DNA of 61,866 bases from Perkinsus olseni. Taxonomy: Eukaryota; Perkinsozoa; Perkinsida; Perkinsidae. The stretch lies in the NCBI GenBank assembly GCA_013115135.1, contig JABANP010000304.1:1-61866 (forward strand), written 5' to 3'. Positions 45,103 to 54,489 of this stretch are shown one piece after another. Position 1 is the stretch's first letter. Each line of letters begins with the position of its first letter. The notes below the pieces were generated by a model. That model was not told the DNA's origin. It saw nothing but the letters and a program-made list of their open reading frames with translations, and did not search any database. Both the position numbers and the translations under genes were made by a program.

Positions 45103-45195
45103 ACCAATTCAGAATTGATTCTGGAACCGCAACATTTTACGCGAGAAAATAAATTACAGAATCGATTCTGGGTTTCGGAATTACTTTATTGAACG
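45103..45195 (+). repeat. dispersed repeat of about 95 bp, copy 2
   Basis: Reverse-orientation partner of 15187-15284, from CCAATTCAGAATTGATTCTGG through ACAGAATCGATTCTGG to TTTCGGAATTACTTTATTGA. It directly abuts the minisatellite. Confidence 0.65.
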
Positions 45196-45216
45196 AAGGA
45201 ATGATTTCTTTTTCCT

Positions 45217-45500
45217 GACCTGATGAAGCGTATCTTTTTCCCGACCTGATAAAGCGTATCTTTTTCCCGACCTGATAAAGCGTATCTTTTTCCCGACCTG
45301 ATGAAGCGTATCTTTTCCCGACCTGATGAAGCGTATCTTTTCCCGACCTGATAAAGCGTATCTTTTCCCGACCTGATGAAGCGTATCTTTTTCCCGACCT
45401 GATGAAGCGTATCTTTTTCCCGACCTGATGAAGCGTATCTTTTTCCCGACCTGATGAAGCGTATCTTTTTCCCGACCTGATGAAGCGTATCTTTTTTCAG
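45217..45500. repeat. 26-bp minisatellite, about 11 units
   Basis: Unit GACCTGATGAAGCGTATCTT plus TTTCCC; units are 24-26 bp, differing in T-run length and G/A at one site (GATGAAG versus GATAAAG). The 2-bp length change means frames through it (KRYASSGREKDT) are artefacts. The unit contains GTATCTT, the arm of family D. Confidence 0.95.
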
Positions 45501-45933
45501 GCCTCTGCACGGTTCAACCTCTTCCCGAGGGGCACGACGACGCCCAAGGTGCATTTCGAACGCATAAGACGGCTCGGCTGGGGGAATCCCAAAAGGTTAA
45601 CCTCGCTGCCCAATACCATGATTATGAAAATAGATATCTTGGTGCTGGCGACTTCCTATTCATGAGTAATAATCTCGATTGGAATTTTCCGGGAAAAATT
45701 TTTCCGGGGAAATTTCCGGCCTCCGGTAAGGGAGAAAAATTACTCGACCGTCAACCGCGTGAGAAAATAAGGCTCTTCGAACGAAGCTTGACCGTTTCGT
45801 GAAGTACGGTAGCCGCAAACTCAGAAAGAGAACTTATCCGTGGGCTTGTTCTCGTTGGATGGTACGAATTGCTGAAGGAGTGGTATTAGACAACTCTCAG
45901 CAAAATGATACAAGTTAAAATTGGACCTCACTG

Positions 45934-48900
45934 ATGGAGGAAAATCATGTTTTCGTGCCTCTTGAAGGGATAGAATGTGAGGTTAGTAGTATTTGTGTAT
46001 ATTGGTATCTTAGGTTGACCATAGGCTTTCATGAATCAGCTCTCATCGAGTATCTTTCAGGATATCTATCATTACAGTTTTGGTCTACGTTCAACACATG
46101 GAACTTTCGTTATTGGGTTATGTTTTTATTTCTGTGTTTTCTGGCTCATCTATCACAACATCTTATAGTACATTTCTTACTGAAGAACCTATTCGACCAA
46201 GAGGAGTTCTCTGTGGACAGCCCCTTCGAGTCATGGTCGGGCACGTTCTTCTTTATTATATCACCGGTAGTAATGGGGGATATGCATGGGAAGTGGGGGA
46301 AGTGTGGTATGAGAAAATGATAGTGTGCAAATTATTTGGCATGTCATGAATTCGTTGTGACGGTTCGGTGACGCGAAAGGGACTGCGTAGGGCTGGTTGT
46401 GATCTATCAGACGAGCGTCCTTGTCCGCTTACAACGAAATGAATGAATGATAGTCTGCAGAAAACTGAGGTGGTCTTAGTCGGTTGAAGCCTCGAGGTGT
46501 CGTCAAGTTCATCGGTCGAATTTCGTGGCGCGCGGTCATGGCATGATGCTCCTCGTCTTAGGGAATATGGCTGCTTGGTGGGCTGGTATTGGTAATATGG
46601 CGACCAGCCAAGCACTCACATACGGTCGTGGCGGTCACTACCATTCTGGTGGTGATTTCGGAGTTTGTTATCCTGGTCGGCGAAGGCTACGATGAGACCA
46701 CCGTCTACGCCTTACCCGTGCCGTTGATGCTGGTCGCTGTGGGACTCACGGCGAGGCTGATACCTAGTGTGGCGACGCTCACCACTTTTGTACTGATAAT
46801 TGGTAGTAAAGGGAAGCGTCACGCGCCACGAAATTAGTGGGTGAGGTCTGTTGCTAGGCGAGTGTTATCGAAGGCGGGCGTGATTGGAACCATCAGAAAA
46901 AGATTGTCTGCTAGATTCGACGTGGCGGGTCGATTCGTTGCCGCCCGTGTTCGCAGATGCAGAACTGGGAAACGGCAAAATTTGTGCTGTAGAATTTCTG
47001 AATTTTTGGGGAAAACGGGGGCGTCTAAGGGGGGGTTACGCGCAGGGGAGATGCTCGATCATGCGGGGTTGGGTGAAATGAAAAGAAATTAAATTGTGTA
47101 TCGGAAAGTCTGGAAATCTTGCGATCTTTGCTTTTCCTCTACAGGTACCAGTCTGTCAGTGATCGCGTACACAGCCCAGAGTGATGCCGTTGTCTCTTAC
47201 TTGCTTCAGTTGTGGGCGGGGATTGCATGCCATTGGTTTGTAATAATGGACGGGTGGAGACGGTTTTTTCGCGCGCCCGGAAAATCCAGGAATCCACATG
47301 ACTTCTGGCCCTTCTTCCGTGGAATCTTAGGTTGACCATGGGATGTCGTGGAATGATCTTGGGAGTTGTCTCGGGCGGGATTGAAGTTTTTTCTGACACC
47401 TCTAGCCCTTCTTAGGTGTTTGGCCTGTGCCTGGTTGGCGGTACTAATATCCTCCGGGCGCAGTCGGACCTCTTCTCGGCGTTGAACGATCGATTGGTCT
47501 TCCGGAAGAAGACAGATGGATCGTACGAACTAGCATTGCATGTAATACTAGACGGCGGAGCGAAGCGATTTCTGTTTGCATTTTTTGGTTTTGTAGGGCG
47601 TCAGTCATGGGATGATGGAGTACTTTAAGAAATGCTACAACAGTTTCTTCTTCAAACGTTTTGACAGGACTGTGGATGAGCAAACGTACTACTACGGGCG
47701 AGTCTCGGCGACTCTTGTTTCATTCTGGATTTCTTATTATTGTCACTTGCGTACCATCTCAAGCGTAACTTCGTCGGAATTATAGGGAGTACTACTGGTA
47801 GTAGTGATACTACTAGTAATATGGCAATCAACGTGAACGCCTTTTCGAAAAGACGGTCATCAAATTGATGTTTTCGAAGATATTCATAACCTAAGTTTGG
47901 ATAACACTCAAGATGGCTACAGTAGCCGTAGTGGAAGGTTCAGTAGCTCCAATGACGTGTTCAATGTGGCCAACATCGGTCGCTTCAAAATGTAATTTTG
48001 ACATGAGGGAGATATTATGATACTGGGTGACGTGGGACCGTAATAAAAAGAAGCGTCCACGTGTCTCAGGGCGAGCGCGACATTGCCCCTCTTGTTATTA
48101 TCTTCGATGGTGGTATTCGGCTGTTCCGTATTTTCTCAGATACAGGTTGTGGTACTCGTCTCGTCATACCTACTGGATCACACATCACTCGAGATGGGCT
48201 GTTATAGGATTTATATTGTACTGCTACCAGTAGTAGTAGCACTAATATGCGGTTATGGCCTTACTTAGGTTGGTAGTGGCTATGGTCTTTGCGGCAGTTG
48301 AGCCATTTCGAGGTCCCGAAGGCGAGCCTGATTTCTCTTCATACGCTGGGATAACGGTAGTACAGGGGTATACGGTTGAATTTGAGATGAGTTCGGTTTG
48401 GTGTGGTATGGCCGTCTTACCTCGCTTTTCGGATGGCGAGATAGCATTGCATTGATCCGGGCGCTCCCAATTTCGGGACTAGAAAAAATATGAAGAAGTA
48501 TCTTTATCACCTGTGTCGTGCCGGAGTGGCGTATCTTACTGAATTTTCAGGTGCAAGTATTGGCAGCAGTAATGCTGCTGGTTGCTGGTTTCATAGCGAT
48601 GTTCGCGTATGGCAGAAAACGGCGGCTGATGCTCTCAGCGATGATGTTCCTCTTGGCGTGCTGTTTGTTCTCTTGCGTCTACGTATACAACTTCGATCGA
48701 TCTGCTAGGAAGGTGAGAAGTATCTTAGGTTGAAGCATGGAAGATACGGAAGAGGTCGGCAATGGTATCGTTTTTCAGTCCCTGGAAACTGAGGGTAGTA
48801 CGGTATTCTATCACACCGTATGGGATACAGATCCGGTACTAGAGGCCTTGGGCAGTAGCGCTCGCCCAGTTGATCGATTTGGCTCGTCATTTTCAGGGTC

Positions 48901-50428
48901 TGTTCACAATAATCGCCACGCATATCACTATGTCACATATGGGGTATCTTTTCCTACTCTTCCTGGACTGTGTGGTGACCCTGGCCGTTACCTTCAGGTG
49001 AGGTACTCAGCGAATTTCCACTTGTCATTTGACAAACGCACGTGAAAATCGAATTTCCAATGACGCGAATCTGGCGGGTGGAGTTATCCGCTTTTGCCGC
49101 TTCGTGTTGGATTGCCAGGAGTAATTCATCCGGATGCAATTTTGACGATTTTCCTTCCGGTGAGAAATTGGTGGAATTACGGTAGGAGGTTCATAGACCT
49201 GTTCAGAATTTCTTGCTGTTACAATCCTCGAGTCGATAATAATATCAAGTAACATCAGTCGATATTATTACTCATTATCGAGGAGTATCATCCTCGCGTT
49301 GATTCGCCTAATTATCATTTTCCCCTATCAGCGCGTTGCTGTGGTTGGACACGTCATCGGCACAGCTTGTGGTAGCTGGACTGGTGAACTTCCTGCTAAT
49401 GATGTTGATGGGTAATATTGACTTTGCTGGGGATTGAACCGGGGACCTTTGGATTGCCTCAGGATTCCTATACACGCTGGCTATTGATAGCCATTGGCGA
49501 TTGCTCTTCGCCTTGACGAGAGATCCTGTGCCAACCGACCCGAAGGAGAAGATCGTCATTGAGGGATGGTCGACTGAGTACAGCGAGCGGACGATGTATT
49601 ACATCACCGTTAAGGCTGGCCATGGTAGTAAGATAAGATACTCCCTGTTGACTCCTTGTTGACTAATCGTTTCATACGTGCTCACAATCGATCAGCCGTT
49701 TCACGAAAGATACTGAGAAACATTTGTTACTGAGTCTATTTGTATTCTCAGAATCGTCGTATAAGATTTTGGTATCTGCGGCTGAGCTTAGAAGTCGGCT
49801 TGTTGGCATACAGGATCGGTTATGTGTTTATGATGCTGGAGAGGATGGATGGACACAGTAGGGACGTATCTTCAACCTCACTTCTCTTCTGCCATCGTCG
49901 ACCTTGGATTCTCGCTGGATTGCTCCGTGAATCATCGATACAGCGTGCATATCTTTTCGCTCATGCTCGTGGTAAGTTAACCTGTGGAGTACGCTGACGC
50001 TTTAGATACATAGATACCAGCCTCGACTGCTTGGATGACCTTAGTGATGGTGTTGGCCATACTCGAGCTCGAAGGCTGGAAACTCTTCTTAACGGTGTGG
50101 CAGCTCGCTACCCTGAGATGGTAGGGCTCGTCTCGCTCGTGGTGCATTGGCGCGCGCCATCACCCTGGTGTATCGAACTTTTCGGAGGACTTCCCTCCCC
50201 ATGCCGGTCTGCGTTGATCGGTACCATCACTGAGATCTTTGTGTGGATTACGTACCATGGCAACTTCCGATTCTCGGCCTGCTCGGAGCTTACCTCGGGA
50301 TTCGCATAGTCGCGGCAAGAATGTGTTGGTCGGCGTTTAAATCGTGGAAAAGATTTCCCGGACACGCTTTGGCATCGGTTGTTGAGCCCGTGCGCACGTA
50401 TATGATTGGTTATTGTGGCGGCTTCTGA
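45934..50428 (+). CDS. polytopic membrane protein, many short exons
   Basis: ATG at 45934. Exon 1 (MEENHVFVPLEGIECE, to 45981) joins exon 2 at 46078 (FWSTFNTWNFRYWVMFLFLC, then FLAHLSQHLIVHFLLKNLF, then TFFFIISPVVMGDMH). Further hydrophobic exons are VVAVTTILVVISEFVILVG (46.63 kb), PVPLMLVAVGLTARLIP, LSVIAYTAQSDAVVSYLLQL (47.15 kb), VLAAVMLLVAGFIAMFAYG with MLSAMMFLLACCLFSCVYVY (48.55-48.71 kb), a TM at 48.95 kb, WRLLFALTRDPVPTDPKEK (49.49 kb) and GLLGAYLGIRIVAARMCWSA (50.29 kb), ending CGGF at 50428. At least eight membrane segments. Introns between them carry families B, C, D and a tRNA-like element (49.43 kb). It could be more than one gene; I do not recognise the family. Confidence 0.45.
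47909..47923 (-). other. spliced-leader-like 15-mer
   Basis: The minus strand reads ACTGTAGCCATCTTG, differing at one base from the dinoflagellate/perkinsid spliced leader 5' part (ACCGTAGCCATCTTG, from memory). The rest of the leader is not present, so at best this is a relic of a reinserted mRNA. Confidence 0.25.
48720..48747 (+). repeat. family D hairpin at a 5' splice site
   Basis: GTATCTTAGGTTGAAGC then ATGGAAGATAC: perfect 7-bp arms GTATCTT/AAGATAC. It begins 5-7 nt after the donor GTGAGAAG following FDRSARK. Confidence 0.7.
49428..49500 (-). repeat. tRNA-like element in an intron (antisense)
   Basis: The minus strand reads TGGCTATCAATAGCCAGCG, then AATCCAAAGGTCCCCGG and TTCAATCCCCAG. 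D-hairpin and T-arm are recognisable. It sits just after a GTAATATT donor. Confidence 0.6.
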
Positions 50429-50479
50429 TTGATAGATACCGGTGTTATTCCCCGTGCTGAGGGCGATAATGTGCCGCGG

Positions 50480-53400
50480 ATGAACATCACTTTAATAACG
50501 GTTGGTAGCAGAGGTGATGTGCAGCCCTTCATGGCCCTCGCCAAGGTGAGGTAGCGACCGTCGATTAATGTGGGTCTAGTTTAGTATCGGCTGTGTGGTC
50601 TGGTGGTATGATTCTCGCTTTGGGTGCGAGAGGTCCCGAGTTCGATTCTCGGCTCAGCCCATTTCGTGCTATGCTGTAGGCTCTGAACGCCCAAGGGCAC
50701 CGCTCTAGGATATGCACCCACGACAAGTTTCGGGACTTCGTCACCAAACAGGGAATTGAGTTCTTCCCTCTCGCCCTTGCTGAGAAAGGGCCACTGGCAG
50801 CCGGAGACCTTGATGAAGTAAAACAGGTTTTGGGAGGCGATAGCGGTAAACTCTGTGTTCCCCCTTCAACTTGGAATATCATATCACAAAGACCTCATGC
50901 AGCTCAGTCGATGTATTCGTGTAATTCTACGCACTGCGGTGGATACTATCAACACGCGTGACAGTAGGACTAGTGGTGGGAGGTTCAGATGCTCTCCGAC
51001 TTGCCGTGTTGAACAGAAGGCTCAGAATTCTGCGAGAGATTCGATTTGTGGCTACGCGAAGAGTTGATGATATCTTGATCTCTATGAAGACTACGGGGGT
51101 TGTCCGCGACTCTCGGTGTTCATCGTCCTATCCTGACCCACTCCCTGCGTTTAACGGCAGCTTCCGTCGTTCAGGTATGCCGAGGAGAATCCTGGAATGG
51201 GGCCGGATCTTCTGCTGAGTCCACGAGATCTCTACCACTTCATGTTCCACGGCCCAGAGATGCAACACACGCTGAAGGAAATCTACTTCCCTCCTAGGGT
51301 GGGAGGATAATACAGTCGGCAGTTGGGCATCAGTCCAAAGTAAGTGTGCCGGCGTGCGTAAAAGTGTCATACCAACTTTCGCCCAACTCGTAGGTGTCAG
51401 TTCGATGAGATGGGTAACTCATGCGATTATAGCGAACCCTCCCTCTTACACTCATGTCCACTTGGCTGAGAGGCTGGGCGTGCCTTTGCAGATGTAAGTC
51501 GAGCTGGGTGGAGGGTTCATGCAGCGGAGTTGAAGTTCACTGATGTGCATCATTTCAACGATCTATACACGCGAAGAAAGAGAAAATGAAAATTCCATGC
51601 GATACTCTCGCGAATTGGTATAGCTACAGAATTATTAGGATATGTGCGGTATCATTGTGTTGAAAACGAGGAGTCCCAGTACGCGTGTTACAAGGCTAAC
51701 AGGTGACCATCTTACCCTCGCCTCGCTGTTTTCTCGCCTCGCAGTCGTCTGTCTTGTCACCAGGCACCACCTTCCCTGTCAGGTTCTTTACCATGCCCTG
51801 GACCAAGACCGAAGCGGTGGGCCATCCCTTGTGTGTTAACGAGCCAGACACCAACCCCTACTGGAAGAAGATGAGCTACCGATGGATGGAACAGGTACTG
51901 ATATCAATCTTGCAATCTTGCTCTCACTTGGGATTTTCTCCACGGTCGATAGATACAGTGGAGAGGCGTGGCATCCGCTGTCAACAAGTTCCGGCGGAAA
52001 GTTCTCCATCTGCCCGAGCATTGGGATGTGGCATGGCGCGGGCTCCTGATTGATAAATGGGGGGTGGGTCAGTAATAAAATAATTTTTATTCGATACCAA
52101 ATTTCCAGCAACTCGTTAGTGGATGTATACCCTTGCAGGTTCCATTTGCCTATTGCTTTGCTAAGACTCTCCTTCCCAAGCCCGCGGACTGGGGGCCGAA
52201 TATTGATATAACTGGATTCTGCTTTGGAGGGTGTAAGGGGCGGTGCTGTCCTGATATCCGTCAGTGGCGGGACTTAGACCTGTTTATTACCATGATCAAC
52301 CTCGGATACTCCTATGCATAAATATTGTGAGAATAATACTTTTAGGGGTACAGAAAATATTTATTGTGATGCTCTTGCGTGTTTTATTTTTCTTCATGTT
52401 GTGCGTGAATTTACTCGTGAAGTATGAGTGTTACAAACGTTGAGGTCATTTGCATCTTGCAGTGTTCGACCTTGGATTCGTCATTTTCTAAGGTGGGGAG
52501 AATACGACCTACGTACCACCACCGCAGTTGGCGGAATTTCTGGATGCTGGAAGTCCGCCGTTTTACGTTGGATTTGGCAGTATCAGCGGTGACTTGAGCC
52601 CAATGTGAGCAGGTCGCGGGTTCGAACCCGAGGGGAGGCATTTTTCTGCTATTTATTCAGTTACAAAGCCGTGCTCTCCGCCGTGAAAGCAATCCCCGAG
52701 TTGCGAATTATTCTCCATAAGGGATGGTGTGACCTCTCCGGTATCACCAAAGACGATTTCCCAGAAGGTTGGTATGAGATTAATTTGCACGCATGCACAT
52801 GCTGCCAATGTTGCCAGAAATTCGTGAAAGAATTTTCCTCATCGCACCACCGCCGGCCAAGTGCCCGGTTTGCAAGGAAAAAGTCGCTCAGTAAGTCCAA
52901 AGGCGCGAGTATCTTTTATTCTGTTTGTTGCCACCTCGACTGATGCTTCCCTGCAGACCTCGGAGTTTCTTCTGTGAGGACTGTGCTGACAGCGATCCTC
53001 AGCAGCGGCCGCTACCTGGGAATATGAGATGGTTGAGACCCTAGGGCCCTCACATGTCGCCCTTACTGCCGGGTGAGTCACAAAATACGGTGAGGGTTGG
53101 AGTGTACAGCTGGATTCTATTTGTTTTCTCTCATTTACTTACATTTGCTTGCTGGTCGTTTCACATCAGAATTTTTGCTAAATTGCGCCGAGAAAAAATT
53201 TTTCCGCATTTTCCTGCAGTTGGCGCAGCCGTACGGGCGTAATTTGAGAATAGGATTATTTTCAGCCACTGTAAAAAATCTCCTGGACTGTCTTGGCCAA
53301 GTTTTCGGAGAATAGACAAATTTTCCGACTCGATAAGATCGCGGTTTCGAAAAAGTTGCTATTTTTTATCGATCAAACCTTTTTCTGAGTCATTAAAAAT

Positions 53401-54322
53401 TTCCTATAAAACCGTTTTTCCCTCATTTCGCTTGGGACGATTAAAAGCCGGAAGATGGGTCAATCGTCCAACTGCTTTGCATCCGAAAATAGTCGATCGA
53501 TTCGGAATTTCCAGGCGCTCGAAATATGTACTTTTTTGATGTTCAGGTATCCCTCACGACTGGCTGTTCCCTCGTTGCTGTGCATGCATGCATCACGGCG
53601 GGGCTGGCACCACTGCCATGGGTCTGGACTGTGGACTGCCAACTACGGTCGTGGCATTCTTCGGAGATCAGCCCCTTTGGGGTGAGAGATTGGGGGAATC
53701 TTTAATACGTTAACCTCTCGCTAGACTTGCTGGATATTTTGCATTTCCTGTGCCGTTGGTGGAGGCCCTTGCAGCTCTTGCGGGTGCTCATTCCCTTCTT
53801 CATCGATTAGACTTTCTCTGCTACTGCTTTCGGGCGCCGCCCCCATCGGGTTCGGTGACGCGTCTCTTGTAGTACGATGGTCGTAAATTTTCTGAAATTT
53901 AGAAATTTTCGAAAATTTTGGAAAATTTCCCCCCGTGTTGTTGTTCAGGGGGCCTAGTAGAAGTCCGTGGTGGCGGCAAGATGGTTCTCTCGAGACATGT
54001 GTGTGATGATAACATCACCGAGGCCATGAAGTACTGCCTGTCGCCGGCGGCTAAGGAAGCTGCGATGGAGTTGAAGAAGGGACTGGCGGTAGGCGGATGG
54101 GAATGTTTCTCTACACTAGGCGATAAATTCTTGGGAGGAAAGGGTTTCCGATGTTTTCCCTTCGATCGTTCCTTCACAAAGTGCGTGCGGAAGTTTGTTC
54201 TCTCTGCAATTCCGGTAGTCATGTACGAAAAAGGATTCGCCCGAACGTGCGCGGAAATTTCTCAGCGACTTGGTTCCGAGTGTTCGGGATATTTACTCAT
54301 TTTTGAGCGATTAAATGGGTGA
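50480..54322 (+). CDS. sterol 3-beta-glucosyltransferase, multi-exon
   Basis: Exon 1 (50480-50545, MNITLITVGSRGDVQPFMAL AK) is the classic GT28-type start. Exon 2 from 50680 (ALNAQGHRSRICTHDKFRDF) follows in phase. Later exons give THAIIANPPSYTHVHLAERL, RFFTMPWTKTEAVGHP and SYRWMEQ (to 51894), IQWRGVASAVNKFRRKVLHL (51953), VPFAYCFAKTLLPKPADWGP with NIDITGF (52138), PPFYVGFGSIS (to 52588), LRIILHKGWCDLSG (52669), and at 53547 IPHDWLFPRCCACMHHGGAG followed by TTAMGLDCGLPTTVVAFFGD. The last carries the UDP-sugar-binding HHGGAGTT signature. A C-terminal helical exon (ITEAMKYCLSPAAKEAAMEL, 54.0 kb) fits the family end. The enzyme glucosylates membrane sterols. Exons at 52.85-53.0 kb insert CPVCKEK and possibly FFCEDC in the catalytic domain. 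Some joins are unresolved. Confidence 0.9.
50589..50660 (+). tRNA. trnP-UGG: tRNA-Pro(UGG) inside intron 1 of the sterol glucosyltransferase
   Basis: A complete cloverleaf: acceptor GGCTGTG/CTCAGCC with one T-T mismatch, D-arm TGGTCTGGTGGTATGA, anticodon stem CTCGC/GCGAG around TTTGGGT (anticodon TGG), AGGT variable loop, T-stem CCGAG/CTCGG with loop TTCGATT, and discriminator C. A and B boxes are intact. It closely resembles eukaryotic tRNA-Pro. It is sense to the host gene, in the 134-nt intron 50546-50679. No T4+ terminator immediately follows, so expression, if any, might come from the intron or from a readthrough Pol III transcript. Confidence 0.85.
51895..51952 (+). other. 58-nt intron with a family B core in antisense
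   Basis: GT..AG, phase 0, between SYRWMEQ and IQWRGVAS of the sterol glucosyltransferase. It contains AATCTTGCAATCTTGC, the complement of the B core, with the rest of the core degraded (TTTTCTCCACGG). Confidence 0.75.
52589..52668 (+). other. 80-nt intron built around a tRNA T-arm
   Basis: The donor GTGACTTGAG follows VGFGSIS and is followed within 20 nt by GGTCGCGGGTTCGAACCCG, a perfect T-arm with B-box, then a pyrimidine tract and ACAAAG acceptor. No D-arm. In phase with AVLSAVKAIPELR. Confidence 0.7.
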
Positions 54323-54489
54323 AATAGTCCGTCCATTGAGCTCACGTCGATTCTTTTCATTGCGTAAGAATCAGAAACACCCAGATTTTTTGGAATTACA
54401 GCAGTTCACGAGATAGGGCAACATTGATCGTACTTCGTGAAACTGTCTCTTGGAAATGCAGTTGGGGTCGTTGAAGGTTGGCCATTCGT

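Noticed and set aside
45181..45554. Long minus-strand frames rich in KRYASSGREKDT-type repeats
   Set aside because: They are three-frame readings of the 26-bp minisatellite; unit length variation (24-26 bp) moves the frame and there is no flanking coding signal.
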